DNA from: CG2-30-46-19 sp034414555
GTDB lineage: Bacteria; Chloroflexota; Dehalococcoidia; GIF9; AB-539-J10
Assembly (NCBI GenBank): GCA_034414555.1
Contig: DAOUMA010000004.1
Coordinates: 1-48,203 of the forward strand
Direction: 5' to 3'
Length of the DNA stretch: 48,203 bases
Numbering within the stretch: the stretch's first letter is position 1; every line of letters starts with the position of its first letter. Below, piece after piece: positions 25,741 through 34,663 of this stretch. The position numbers and the translations under genes are program-made. The notes under the pieces were generated by a model. That model saw only the letters and a program-made list of their open reading frames with translations. It did no database searches and was not told the DNA's origin.

Positions 25741-26301
25741 ATGTCACTGGGTGACACATCAGCAGCAAATCGTAAAACAACTGCTAGAGGTCTGGTAGAA
25801 ATCTTCACCGGCGAGGGCAAAGGAAAAACGACAGCTGCTTTAGGTGTAGCTCTCAGAGCTTCAGGACATGGTTTAAAGATATTCATTGTTTATTTTATGA
25901 AAGGCGGCTTCCCTTACGGGGAGCAGAAAGCCTTATCCCAACTATTAAATATCAGTTTTGCCAGATTCGGTCTCGAGAGCTTCGTTAACCCAAACAATGT
26001 GACTGAAGCAGAAAAGGGAGAGGCGAGAAAAGCCCTGCAGAAGGCTAAAGAAGTGATATCCAGCAATGAATATGATATAGTAATCCTCGATGAAATCAAT
26101 GTGGCAGTAGCCTGGAAATTAATCGACATTGCTGAGGTGATAAAGCTAATAAAGGAAAAACCAGAGAGGGTAGAGCTTATCCTTACCGGGCGATATGCCG
26201 ATGACAAGCTTGTCGAATTAGCCGACCTGGTTACTGATATGACCAAGGTAAAGCATCCCTATGATAAAGGGGTATTAGCGCGCAAAGGCATAGATTATTA
26301 A
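25741..26301 (+). CDS. cobO: Cob(I)yrinic acid a,c-diamide adenosyltransferase
   Basis: The 186-residue protein is the size of BtuR/CobO. It contains EIFTGEGKGKTTAALG (P-loop variant for ATP) near residue 20, YFMKGG, and DIVILDEIN and LILTGRYA, which are signature elements of the family. It adenosylates the corrin cobalt using ATP, giving adenosylcobalamin precursors. No cobalamin riboswitch is visible in the short upstream gap. It is followed 15 bp later by fbp, so the two may be cotranscribed. Confidence 0.92.
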   Translation: MSLGDTSAANRKTTARGLVEIFTGEGKGKTTAALGVALRASGHGLKIFIVYFMKGGFPYGEQKALSQLLNISFARFGLESFVNPNNVTEAEKGEARKALQKAKEVISSNEYDIVILDEINVAVAWKLIDIAEVIKLIKEKPERVELILTGRYADDKLVELADLVTDMTKVKHPYDKGVLARKGIDY

Positions 26302-26316
26302 CCAAAGGAGAGTGTA

Positions 26317-27414
26317 ATGGAAATAACTTTAAGCGTCATCAAGGCAGATGTTGGTGGCTATGTAGGACACTCCGGCTCACATCCAGATGTGCTACAGAAA
26401 GCAAGGAAGTGTATGGAGCGTGCTAAAAAGCAAGGATTGCTTATCGATTATCATGTCACCGCCTGTGGGGACGATGCTCAACTGATAATGACTCACCATA
26501 AGGGTGAAGATAACGAGCAAATCCATAAGCTAGCCTGGGATACCTTTGTAGAGTGCACTGAAGTAGCTAAGAAGTTAAATCTTCACGGTGCTGGACAGGA
26601 CCTTCTCGCTGATGCTTTCTCAGGCAACATCAGGGGGATGGGACCAGGTGTAGCCGAAATGCAATTCAAAGAGCGCAAGGCGGAAACTGTGGTTATCTTC
26701 ATGGCAGACAAAACTGCCTCAGGTGCCTGGAATCTACCGCTATACAAAATATTCGCTGACCCGTTTAACACCATCGGGCTGGTGATTGCCTCTAATATGC
26801 ACTCGGGCTTTATCTTCGAAGTTGAGGATGTTCTGAAAGCTAAAAAAATCAAGTTTAATACTCCTGAAGAAATCTATGACATGCTTGTTTTCTTAGGCTC
26901 ACCAAGCCGTTACGCTATCACCAAGGTATTCCACAAAGAAAGTGGTGAAATCGCCGCTTCTTGCTCCACTCAGCGTCTAGCCCGCATCGCTGGCAGATAT
27001 GTAGGCAAAGATGACCCCGTTTGCATTGTCAGGTCTCAGAGTAAGTTTCCCGCTGTAGGTGAGATACTCGAGCCATTCGCTTCACCACACATAGTTCAAG
27101 GCTGGATGAGGGGTTCTCACAACGGTCCTCTGATGCCGGTATCCTTCCACGATGCCAGAGCGACTCGCTTTGATGGTCCGCCAAGAGTAATAGCCGCTGG
27201 CTTTCAACTATCCAAGGGCAAGCTCATCGGCGCCAATGACCTCTTCGATGACCCGGCCTTCGACGAAGCTCGCCATCAGGCAAATCTCATCGCTGACTTC
27301 CTGCGACGCATAGGTCCCTTTGAGCCGCATCGTCTGCCGCTGGAGCAAATGGAATATTCCAACACGGCTGAGGTGGTGAAAAGACTGGCTCCAAGATTCC
27401 AGAGCATTCAATAA
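26317..27414 (+). CDS. fbp: Fructose-1,6-bisphosphate aldolase/phosphatase (archaeal type)
   Basis: The 365-residue protein begins MEITLSVIKADVGGYVGHSG, the hallmark of the bifunctional class V FBPase/aldolase, and carries ITHHKGEDN-like metal ligands, CGDDAQL, NMHSGF and the C-terminal DLFDDPAFDEAR block. It condenses triose phosphates and dephosphorylates the product to fructose-6-phosphate, giving one-way gluconeogenesis. This is usual in autotrophic anaerobes such as Dehalococcoidia. AAAGGAGAGTGTA precedes the ATG. Confidence 0.95.
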   Translation: MEITLSVIKADVGGYVGHSGSHPDVLQKARKCMERAKKQGLLIDYHVTACGDDAQLIMTHHKGEDNEQIHKLAWDTFVECTEVAKKLNLHGAGQDLLADAFSGNIRGMGPGVAEMQFKERKAETVVIFMADKTASGAWNLPLYKIFADPFNTIGLVIASNMHSGFIFEVEDVLKAKKIKFNTPEEIYDMLVFLGSPSRYAITKVFHKESGEIAASCSTQRLARIAGRYVGKDDPVCIVRSQSKFPAVGEILEPFASPHIVQGWMRGSHNGPLMPVSFHDARATRFDGPPRVIAAGFQLSKGKLIGANDLFDDPAFDEARHQANLIADFLRRIGPFEPHRLPLEQMEYSNTAEVVKRLAPRFQSIQ

Positions 27415-27419
27415 ATTAA

Positions 27420-28016
27420 ATGCCCAAGTTCCTCCTCGCCAGTAGCAACCCCGGGAAAATCAGGGAATATCGTCTTCTTCTCGATAACCTTGGCTATCAA
27501 ATAGTTACACTGTCCGACCAAAGAATAAGAAAAATTGCCACCGAGCAGGGAGATAGCTATGAACAAAACGCTCAAATAAAAGCTACTACGTATGCTAAAT
27601 TAAGCCAACTCATTACCCTCGCCGACGATTCAGGACTTGAGGTAGATGCCCTCCATGGCAAGCCTGGCGTTCACTCAGCTCGCTTTGCTGGAGAAGATGC
27701 CACTGATGCCGATAGAGTAACAAAGCTATTAGCCATGATGGATGGTATCCCTTGGGATGAGCGGACTGCTAATTTTAAGTGCGTCATCGCCATTGCCACA
27801 CCAGAAGGTGAATTAGAATTATGTCAAGGTAAATGCCCCGGCATTATCTCCTTCGAGGTTAGAGGGGAAAATGGCTTTGGTTATGACCCCATTTTCTACC
27901 TCCCCGAACTTGACAAGACCATGGCTGAGCTCCCGCTGGAGCTTAAAAATCAACTCAGCCATCGTGCCCAAGCCGCCCGAAAGGCAAGAATAATATTAAA
28001 ACAACTACATAGTTGA
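27420..28016 (+). CDS. rdgB: XTP/dITP pyrophosphatase (HAM1/RdgB family)
   Basis: The 198-residue protein starts LLASSNPGKIREYR, then GDSYEQNAQIKA, ADDSGLEVDAL, KPGVHSARFAG and GENGFGYDPIF, all family motifs, plus the C-terminal SHRAQAARK. It hydrolyses non-canonical purine triphosphates (XTP, dITP) to monophosphates. It starts 5 bp after fbp without its own SD, so it is probably translated by coupling in the cobO-fbp-rdgB run. Confidence 0.95.
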   Translation: MPKFLLASSNPGKIREYRLLLDNLGYQIVTLSDQRIRKIATEQGDSYEQNAQIKATTYAKLSQLITLADDSGLEVDALHGKPGVHSARFAGEDATDADRVTKLLAMMDGIPWDERTANFKCVIAIATPEGELELCQGKCPGIISFEVRGENGFGYDPIFYLPELDKTMAELPLELKNQLSHRAQAARKARIILKQLHS

Positions 28017-28020
28017 GATA

Positions 28021-28048
28021 TTGACATTGCCACCACCGAGAGTATAGT
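28021..28048 (+). promoter_or_regulatory. dnaN promoter
   Basis: TTGACA (28021-28026) and TATAGT (28043-28048) are 16 bp apart. The predicted leader of about 107 nt contains an inverted repeat, CTGAATGT...ACATTCAG, at 28072-28111, and a GGGGAGG ribosome site before the GTG start. Confidence 0.65.
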
Positions 28049-28161
28049 GTAAAATATTTTCTAACCATAACCTGAATGTCACCGAAGACTCTCATTCCCA
28101 GATACATTCAGAATGACGGAGAGGCATTAAATGCCTTTTATAAATTTGGGGAGGTATTGCA

Positions 28162-29295
28162 GTGAAGTTATCTTGTCTTCAACAAAACCTGAACAAAGGG
28201 CTGAGCATAGTAGGCAGAGCTGTAGCTATCAGGTCTACTCTGCCTGTCACTCAAAATATCCTTCTTACTGCTGAGCCATCTCGCCTTAAGTTAGCCGCCA
28301 CCAACCTGGAAATGGCTACCACCTGTTGGGTCGGCGCCAAAGTGGAACAAGAAGGAAGCATAACTATTCCCGCCCGACTATTAATCGACTTTATCAATTC
28401 CTTACCCGGCGATTTAATCGAAATCACCTTGCCTGCCAAAAGCCATACTGTTGAGCTCAAAAGCGGGCGCTTTGAAGCTCACATCAATGGCATTGACGCT
28501 GGAGATTTTCCACCAATCCCTGAGGTAAGCGGCGACCTGACCACCACTATTGAAGCAACTGCACTTAGAGAGGGGATTGCACAGGTCACCTTCGCCGCTG
28601 CCGTGGAGGAATCACGACCGGTGCTAACCGGTATTTACACTGAATTTGAGGAAGAGCGGCTTAACCTGGTAGCCGCTGATGGTTTTAGATTAGCAGTCCA
28701 CAAAACAAACCTGCCCACACCGGTTGAACAGAAAACCACGGCGATTATCCCAGCAAGAACACTTAACGAGTTAAACCGCCTTCTTGCCGAGGAAGAGGAG
28801 CCAGTGGGAATCACCATGAACCAGCAGAAAAGCCAGGTTTGCTTCAAGCTCAAAGATGCTCAAATAGTCTCGCAACTTATCCAGGGCTCCTTCCCCAACT
28901 ACTCCCAGGTCATCCCGCAAAGCTATACCACAAGAGCTGTGGTGGACATCAATGAATTTCTGCGAATTACCAGAATATCCTCGGTATTTGCTCGTGATGC
29001 CAGCGGCATCGTCCGGCTGGTCATCACTCCGGGAAGCGAACTTACCCCTGGAAAGGTAACCGCCTCTGCTCAAGCTGAAGAAATAGGCGGCAATGTCAGC
29101 GAAATCGACGCCCTTGTCGACGGGGAGGAGGCTAAAATCGCCTTCAACGTAAAGTATCTCAGCGATGTTTTAAATGTCGTCCATCAAGCTCAGGTCGCCC
29201 TGGAAGTCACCACCCCCTCAAGCCCCGGCGTCATCCGCCCTATTGGCGTGGACAACTATGTCCATGTGATCATGCCCATGTTTGTTCAGTGGTGA
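28162..29295 (+). CDS. dnaN: DNA polymerase III beta sliding clamp
   Basis: This 377-residue protein has the three-domain clamp pattern, with MKLSCLQQNLNKGLSIVGRAV at the start, ESRPVLTGIYTE in the middle and LEVTTPSSPGVIRPI...VHVIMPM at the C-terminus. It starts with GTG after a GGGGAGG site. Clamps usually end at or shortly after VxMPM(R/K)(L/V); this one reads VIMPMFVQW, and its last 26 bp overlap the 3' end of the converging recombinase gene. The C-terminal tail may therefore have been rewritten by integration. It lies apart from dnaA. Confidence 0.93.
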   Translation: MKLSCLQQNLNKGLSIVGRAVAIRSTLPVTQNILLTAEPSRLKLAATNLEMATTCWVGAKVEQEGSITIPARLLIDFINSLPGDLIEITLPAKSHTVELKSGRFEAHINGIDAGDFPPIPEVSGDLTTTIEATALREGIAQVTFAAAVEESRPVLTGIYTEFEEERLNLVAADGFRLAVHKTNLPTPVEQKTTAIIPARTLNELNRLLAEEEEPVGITMNQQKSQVCFKLKDAQIVSQLIQGSFPNYSQVIPQSYTTRAVVDINEFLRITRISSVFARDASGIVRLVITPGSELTPGKVTASAQAEEIGGNVSEIDALVDGEEAKIAFNVKYLSDVLNVVHQAQVALEVTTPSSPGVIRPIGVDNYVHVIMPMFVQW

Positions 29296-30829
29296 GTAAA
29301 CTGTCTGATGAAGACATGGCTGTAACACCTATCGGGATAGTTCCCTTAACCTCAACCTGCTCAGGCGTGGCTATAACCTTAATATCTAGAGCTTCTAGGG
29401 CTAGCCTCTTATCAGCAAAGGTGCACTGAGATAGATTTTGGCGCACCCTTTGGCAGAACTCATTCAGCTTCATCTCAGCCTTAGCCAGTTTGGCTAATTG
29501 TTCCTTTGCTTGGCAGAAATTTGCTAGTTTCTCCCCATCCGCCTGGCGGTCGTTCTTTAACTGATTGAGTTCGTCTAGGATAGAATCCTGACTTATTTCC
29601 TCATAGCGAAATAGCTTAATGAGACGCTTTTCCTGAGCGTCATAGCCTCGGATTTTGCGACGCAATGTTGCTATTTCTCTATCTATCGGTAACTCACTAC
29701 CACTTGTAGTCTGGTAAGCCTCAGCCTGCCAGTGTAATTCGGCAAGGATGACCTGAGGGTCTTCTAAGACTTCTCTTACCTTCTGCCAAACTATTTCCTC
29801 AAGTTGCCCAGCCCTGATGTAGTGGGCATTGCATATCCTTTCCCTAGTGGCAGTTGGATAAGTGCCTCGGCAGTGATAATAGCGATAATCCCCCCTAAGG
29901 CAACTACCTACAAGTGGACTGTTACAATGCCCACAGACTGCATAGCCAGTCAAAAGGTATTGATGCAACGCTCTACCCGGTCGCAATTCCTTAGACCTTT
30001 GAAGAGCCTTTTGTGCCCGCTCAAAAAGTTCCTTGCTTATGATAGATGGAGTAACGTCGGGTAGTAGTTTCCAATTCTGCTCAGGCTGTGATTGGAGAGA
30101 TGTTTTCTTGCTACCCCTAGTTTTGCCGAAGTAAGTTAGTCCGATATATGAGGGATTATTCACCATCCTACTGATGGTCAAGGGATACCACATACCACCT
30201 GACTTAGTAGGTATGCCTTTCTGATTTAGCACCCTGGCTATATTAAACCGGCTCATTCCTTCGGCTACCATCGTAAATACTCGTTCCATGACTCTAGCTT
30301 CAAATTCTATAGGGATTCGTTTCTTCGTTGCCTTATCCCACTTATAGCCGTATAATCCCCGCCCTGTGCCCTGAGGTAACTGACCTCGGTCAACATGAAC
30401 TTTCTTACCTCGCATAGTCCTTTCTTTTATCTGGGCTGCCTCTAATTCAGAAGACCAGCCAAGCACAAAGGCAATGAGCTTGCCATTTAAGGTATCTTCC
30501 CGTTGCTCTTTGACAAAGAGTAGCTTTATGCCTTGTAGCTTGAATTCCTTAGCTAAGGAAAGAATGTCCTCACCATTACGGCATAGCCTGTCTGGGGTGT
30601 ATATGACGACAGCCTTTATCTCATTATCTCTAGTCTTGCCTCTTAGCCTGGTAAGCTGTGGACGGTCAAGAACTAAGCCAGAGTAGGTTTCCTTGAAGAT
30701 AAGCTCCCCTGACACTTCATAGCCAAGCTCATGAGCCTTATTAAGGCAAGCCTCCACCTGGCTACCTAGCGATGTTCCTTCCCTTTCTTGGTCTTCAGTT
30801 GATACCCTGGCATATATTGCTGCTTTCAT
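29270..30829 (-). CDS. Large serine recombinase
   Basis: The 519-residue protein begins with a resolvase domain: AAIYARVSTEDQ (catalytic Ser at about residue 10), YSGLVLDRPQL, then a Recombinase domain (about 160-260) and a zinc ribbon (CGHCNSPLVGSC...C.YHC) near residue 310, followed by a coiled-coil-like region to about 480. This is the architecture of phage and ICE-type large serine integrases, which usually recombine attP with attB. Its stop codon lies inside dnaN. It is preceded by an HTH gene with only 1 bp between them. Confidence 0.92.
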   Translation of the reverse strand: MKAAIYARVSTEDQEREGTSLGSQVEACLNKAHELGYEVSGELIFKETYSGLVLDRPQLTRLRGKTRDNEIKAVVIYTPDRLCRNGEDILSLAKEFKLQGIKLLFVKEQREDTLNGKLIAFVLGWSSELEAAQIKERTMRGKKVHVDRGQLPQGTGRGLYGYKWDKATKKRIPIEFEARVMERVFTMVAEGMSRFNIARVLNQKGIPTKSGGMWYPLTISRMVNNPSYIGLTYFGKTRGSKKTSLQSQPEQNWKLLPDVTPSIISKELFERAQKALQRSKELRPGRALHQYLLTGYAVCGHCNSPLVGSCLRGDYRYYHCRGTYPTATRERICNAHYIRAGQLEEIVWQKVREVLEDPQVILAELHWQAEAYQTTSGSELPIDREIATLRRKIRGYDAQEKRLIKLFRYEEISQDSILDELNQLKNDRQADGEKLANFCQAKEQLAKLAKAEMKLNEFCQRVRQNLSQCTFADKRLALEALDIKVIATPEQVEVKGTIPIGVTAMSSSDSLLTTEQTWA

Positions 30830-30830
30830 T

Positions 30831-31016
30831 TTAGTCCCTCCTCACGACGGTATATTTCTGTAAGAATGCCTCTAGGTCACTTTTTCTAATGCGAGTGAAC
30901 CGCTTTCCTTTTCTGATACAGGGAAACTCCCCGTGTCGCATAAGACGATAAATGGTGAATTCACTCGTCTTTAGAAAGGAAGCGGCTTCCTTTATCGTCA
31001 ATAACTCATTGTCCAA
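30831..31016 (-). CDS. Excisionase/MerR-type small HTH DNA-binding protein
   Basis: From TTG 31016 the protein has 61 residues: LLTIKEAASFLKTSEFTIYRLMRHG is an excisionase-family winged HTH (helix-turn-helix plus wing), then RKGKRFTRIRKSDLEAFL. The start is supported by GAGGTG 4 nt before the TTG; the longer frame (to 31070) lies over the promoter. It is likely the Xis or repressor partner of the recombinase, as the two genes are one operon. Confidence 0.75.
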   Translation of the reverse strand: MDNELLTIKEAASFLKTSEFTIYRLMRHGEFPCIRKGKRFTRIRKSDLEAFLQKYTVVRRD

Positions 31017-31041
31017 ATGACACCTCACTAAACTTTGCTTT

Positions 31042-31070
31042 AGCTTAGCACAGCTTGCAGAAAATGTCAA
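31042..31070 (-). promoter_or_regulatory. Promoter of the recombinase operon
   Basis: On the minus strand TTGACA (31070-31065) and TAAGCT (31047-31042) are 17 bp apart, about 26 nt before the TTG start. Confidence 0.5.
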
Positions 31071-31655
31071 GCCCTAGCTCGGATTTTGCCTTATGATAAG
31101 AAATTGGGTGCCAGCCTCAATGATTCGGATATATGGGTTTCATGATGAGTATAAGGGCAGATTGGCTGCTTTTGAGAAGAGGATTTACCCCTTTCGTGGA
31201 TGGCAATATGGACAAAGCGATGCATTGTTCAACATCACCAACACGTGGTAAGATAGCCTCACGAAAGCTAAGCCTGCGAATTACTCGTAATGTCTGTCAC
31301 ATCGGCTAATAGGGCACGAGCGTGCTGCTGAGGCTGAGTGTCAAGCGGTCTTGTGGGGGGATATACTTAGCTGAAAGGAAATTAAACAAGGGGTGAGTGG
31401 ATGAAACTAGCTATCACTTTAGCTACCATAAGATACCGCTATCTAGACCAATTCAAATGCCTCTATCTCTATATCGGTGAGGGCGACCAACCAATACCTT
31501 TTTATCGCCAATAAAAAAGTGGGTTTGTGAAATATACAATTCCGTATTCTTGTTCAAAAATTAAGAGAGGAAAGAAGCAGCATAGACCCAGGGGTTGTAG
31601 CTTTAATTGGGCTTGGAGCTTTATTACTCGGTATATGGATAGGTAGTAGTGGAAG
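31071..31655 (+). other. Intergenic region with possible small open frames
   Basis: This 585-bp gap has no gene that I can support strongly. Candidate small frames on the plus strand are 31093-31251 (52 codons, MIRNWVPASMIRIYGF...) and 31401-31514 (37 codons, MKLAITLATIRYRYLDQF, after AAGGGGTGAG). Another frame, about 31520-31659, lacks a start but reads GVVALIGLGALLLGIWIG, a membrane helix. A hairpin GCACGAGCGTGC is at 31315-31326. No RNA family was recognised. Confidence 0.35.
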
Positions 31656-31901
31656 ATGAGAGCAAGGTATCAACTTAAGTCGAACAAAACCGGTGAGCCA
31701 CTGAAATTTGCTTGTTACTGTCAAAAGTATTTACTGGAGGAGGACAAAATAGTTATTGAAGGAGCTCTAACCTGGGCTGCTGAGTCAGAGAAGAAATATG
31801 TCTGGAGCTATTATGACTTGGTTGAGTTCCACGGTTATTCCAAGCCTGTTTCTGTCTTCTCGCCTCCCTCGCGTCTTGGTGACACCATTTCAATAATATA
31901 A
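31656..31901 (+). CDS. Hypothetical protein
   Basis: This 81-residue protein is basic at its N-terminus, mixed later, with an aromatic run (YVWSYYDLVEFHGY). It has no domain that I recognise. The ATG is preceded by a weak GTGG site. The stop lies 14 bp before the next gene's start, and both are on the plus strand, so they may form a small operon of the putative island. Confidence 0.4.
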   Translation: MRARYQLKSNKTGEPLKFACYCQKYLLEEDKIVIEGALTWAAESEKKYVWSYYDLVEFHGYSKPVSVFSPPSRLGDTISII

Positions 31902-31915
31902 AAGGGGATGTGCAA

Positions 31916-32215
31916 ATGGAAAAGACAATGAGGGATGAGCGATGGGATGAGGTTATACATTGCATAAAGGTAAAGCGATTTCCTGAAGTTGCAAATTTAC
32001 TCTTAAAAATACGAGAAGCCAAACCCGCTGGAAAAGATGTTAAGAAAGTCGCCGCTCAGCTTAAGAGAGAATGGGAGCGCGTACATCAGTTACGTCGTCC
32101 ATTGGGCACGGAGCTAAGAGAAATAGCTGAAGAAGTAGTAGATAATATAGAGGACTGGCTAGACTTTTTGCCTTCCAACTCCCTAAAAGGAATTGAAACA
32201 GATGATTCCAGGTGA
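31916..32215 (+). CDS. Hypothetical helical protein upstream of a membrane zincin
   Basis: The 99-residue protein is highly charged and helical (MEKTMRDERWDEVIHCIKVK, then VKKVAAQLKREWERVHQLRR). I set ATG 31916, which has AAGGGG 8 nt before it, instead of the in-frame GTG 31910. It overlaps the following membrane protease gene by 14 bp, so the two are translationally coupled and likely work together. No family is recognised. Confidence 0.5.
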   Translation: MEKTMRDERWDEVIHCIKVKRFPEVANLLLKIREAKPAGKDVKKVAAQLKREWERVHQLRRPLGTELREIAEEVVDNIEDWLDFLPSNSLKGIETDDSR

Positions 32216-32711
32216 GGTTATAGCAGTTTTAACTTTCCCGGGAGTCATGATTCACGAACTTGCACACAAAATTTTTTGTCAAATTTCAGGAGTTCCTGTC
32301 TACAAAGTATGCTATTTTAGAATCGGAAATCCTGCAGGTTATGTTCTCCACAGGCCAGTGTACAGCTACGGGGCTGCTTTTCTAATCAGTGTAGCCCCAT
32401 TTATAGTGAATAGTTCACTTGCCTTCGTTATATTTTTGCTTGCAGTTAACATACCAACGAATATTGGACAATATGGATTATATTGGTTAGGCGTTTCAAT
32501 AGCTATGCACTCCTTCCCAAGTAGCGGAGATGCTGATAATCTATGGAATCATTCTAAAGCAGCCTGGAGAGCGACACCATGGGCATTAGTCGGTTTCCCT
32601 ATTGTAGTTTTAATAAAGATAGCCAATGCTCTAAGTGTTGTTTGGTTTAATTTATTCTATGGCATTGGCTTACTAATGCTTGCGACTGCTCTGTTAAGAG
32701 TAATTTTCTAA
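32202..32711 (+). CDS. Putative membrane zinc metalloprotease (HExxH)
   Basis: The 169-residue protein has HELAH (HExxH) in the first helix (FPGVMIHELAHKIFC), followed by three or four more hydrophobic segments, and MHSFPSSGDADNL, which could supply a third metal ligand as in site-2-type or DUF3267-like zincins. It is likely an intramembrane or membrane-bound protease. ATG 32202 is chosen over TTG 32193, with AAGGAA upstream. The substrate is unknown. Confidence 0.6.
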   Translation: MIPGEVIAVLTFPGVMIHELAHKIFCQISGVPVYKVCYFRIGNPAGYVLHRPVYSYGAAFLISVAPFIVNSSLAFVIFLLAVNIPTNIGQYGLYWLGVSIAMHSFPSSGDADNLWNHSKAAWRATPWALVGFPIVVLIKIANALSVVWFNLFYGIGLLMLATALLRVIF

Positions 32712-33140
32712 ACGCTGTGTATGGCTATCATGAACAATCGACATAGATATCTTCTACTTATATCCTTTTTGCTCGTATTGTTTACTCCAGAGTAGCGCGG
32801 TGCTGCGATTACCTTCTCTCTTGGCTGGTCGTAGAGGTTGAATTACTTTGGCAGTCCAAATTCAAGGCAGGGCGTAGGATTTTATTTATCTCTGTGCCAG
32901 AACCACCTCCCTCTCAAAAGTTGTAATTACATTCCGCACGGACAGAAGTTCCTGACGTAACATTCTGACAATCTGGACGATTGTGCAATTAGGTAACAAA
33001 ACAAGTAATTGCGACCCAACAATCTACTAAAAGGTGCAACCTGGCTCAACAATCTGCAATTTAATTAATAGCAAACGCTTACACTTACAAAAATGTGAGA
33101 TGTCATTATTTATTATTCGAATAAACTACAATGTTATGGT
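32712..33140. other. Intergenic region, AT-rich, with short repeats
   Basis: This 429-bp gap shows no gene. ACAATCT recurs at 32968, 33017 and 33049, and the palindrome ATTGTGCAAT lies at 32980-32989. A copy of ATTGTGCAAT also lies at 47202-47211. A TACAAT box (33127-33132) is 8 nt before the ATG of the next gene, which has no SD. Confidence 0.4.
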
Positions 33141-33725
33141 ATGGCAGGTATTAAAAGCAGGAGAGATCGCTGGCTGAAGCTGGGATTTACTTTCCTGGGT
33201 TTTATTATCCTAAGCGTTGGACTTGGTTACCTTATCGAGTCTCTTGTTGCCCATTACTATATTCCCGCAAATATTCCGGCATGGATAGCCCTCTCATTAG
33301 TATTTGGAATACTGGCAGTAGTTAATGTCTCAGTACTCCCGATGCCTTTTGGTATTTCTATAATGTTGGTTGCTGCAGCACACTGGAACCCAATTCTAGT
33401 AGCACTATTTGGAAGTCTGGGGGCAAGTCTAGGAGAATTCAGTAGCTATTTCTTCGGCTATTTGGGTAAAAGGATATCTATAGATGAAAATATACTCGGC
33501 TATAGGGTGGTTCACGGCTGGATTATGAAATATGGTATGTGGGCTATCGCTCTTCTTTCTTTTCAACCCGTTATCCCTTTTGAAATAGGAGGGTTTATTG
33601 CGGGAGTTGCTAAAATGCCAATACGCCAATTTCTGCCCGCTATCTGGATAGGTAAATTCCCCAAATACCTTATGCTTATCTACTTGTGGAATACATTGAT
33701 GCACTATTTTCCATTTTTACACTAA
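33141..33725 (+). CDS. VTT/DedA-like membrane protein
   Basis: This 194-residue protein has four to five hydrophobic helices with the VTT (SNARE-associated) pattern: ALFGSLGASLGEFSSYFFGY, a conserved Gly-rich core with an acidic residue, and F-P-K...LIYLWN at the end. DedA/VTT proteins move lipids between membrane leaflets; here the specificity is not known. There is no SD, and a TACAAT box 8 nt upstream makes a leaderless start likely. Confidence 0.75.
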   Translation: MAGIKSRRDRWLKLGFTFLGFIILSVGLGYLIESLVAHYYIPANIPAWIALSLVFGILAVVNVSVLPMPFGISIMLVAAAHWNPILVALFGSLGASLGEFSSYFFGYLGKRISIDENILGYRVVHGWIMKYGMWAIALLSFQPVIPFEIGGFIAGVAKMPIRQFLPAIWIGKFPKYLMLIYLWNTLMHYFPFLH

Positions 33726-33787
33726 AAAGGCGTTGATTAATTACATTGCGGGTCACATTCTGAGTTTTTGTTATTCTAACCATGGTT

Positions 33788-34663
33788 CTACGGTAAAAGA
33801 TCAGTCCTTTTCTCAGGCTTGAGTTGACCGGTGAAGATAATCCAGATACACAAGGCGGTCAGAGGAATCCAACCCAGTAATCCCAGGTAACCAGCGAACA
33901 GGAGATCTGGCCCACCAGCAAATAACAACACCGTCACTGAGCCACCAATGGCATTGGTAGCGGCATGCGCCAGACTCGGTGCCCAGACGCTGCCCGTCCT
34001 CAGGCGTAACCAACCAAATATGATAGACAGCAAAACTGTACTGACGGGAAAGACCAGCAGTCCTAATATGGGGTGCCCAGGGAAGTTATAGCCCCGGATA
34101 TTGAGCGGGTAATGCCAGATCCCCCAGATAATCCCGGTTGTGACGGCTGCCAGCAAAGGGCGCTCGGCAAATAGGCGCATCTGAAGGTATCCGCGCCAGC
34201 CGAACTCTTCACCCCACAAAATGAAGGTGGCAAAAAGAGAGGTAATTAACAAAGATATAGGTATAAATATCCAGATGAAGGACGGAAGCGAAGGTACCAC
34301 AGTGCCCGGTGCTAACACTCTTAGCGCTCGCTCAAGGGAAAAGTCGGGATGGCCAATTCCAAAGGCTACCACCAGTCCAATAATTATGGCACAGACGAAA
34401 AGTGGCAAAAGCCAAGCGACAAGATAATACCGCCATTTAGTCAGGTTTGGCTTTAGACCGGCATCAAAAAACCCCTCACGGGTAATCCATTTACGCACAA
34501 TAATCGCTGCAATCGCCGGGGAAAAGGCGCCGGGCAAGATAACAAATTGGAAAAACTCACTGCTGACTGGAAATCCCAGGCGTATCGGAATTTCCCATAA
34601 TACCCAGGCCATCACGAAGGCAATAACAATATAGGCTACTATACCCCTAGTCTTTTTCTCCAT
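33788..34663 (-). CDS. CPBP family intramembrane metalloprotease (CAAX protease-like)
   Basis: The 291-residue protein has about eight hydrophobic helices. The catalytic motifs are present: LWGEEFGWRGYL (EExxxR), WHYPLN and SLAHAATNAIGG. CPBP proteases cleave membrane or prenylated proteins, or bacteriocin precursors; the target is not evident. The gene is on the minus strand, convergent with the VTT gene, and has only a weak ribosome site. Confidence 0.88.
   Translation of the reverse strand: MEKKTRGIVAYIVIAFVMAWVLWEIPIRLGFPVSSEFFQFVILPGAFSPAIAAIIVRKWITREGFFDAGLKPNLTKWRYYLVAWLLPLFVCAIIIGLVVAFGIGHPDFSLERALRVLAPGTVVPSLPSFIWIFIPISLLITSLFATFILWGEEFGWRGYLQMRLFAERPLLAAVTTGIIWGIWHYPLNIRGYNFPGHPILGLLVFPVSTVLLSIIFGWLRLRTGSVWAPSLAHAATNAIGGSVTVLLFAGGPDLLFAGYLGLLGWIPLTALCIWIIFTGQLKPEKRTDLLP

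Noticed and set aside
31240..31380. Structured RNA or tRNA-like region (hairpins GCACGAGCGTGC and ATTACTCGTAAT)
   Set aside because: Only two short 5-bp stems are visible; no tRNA, group II intron or riboswitch signature could be built.
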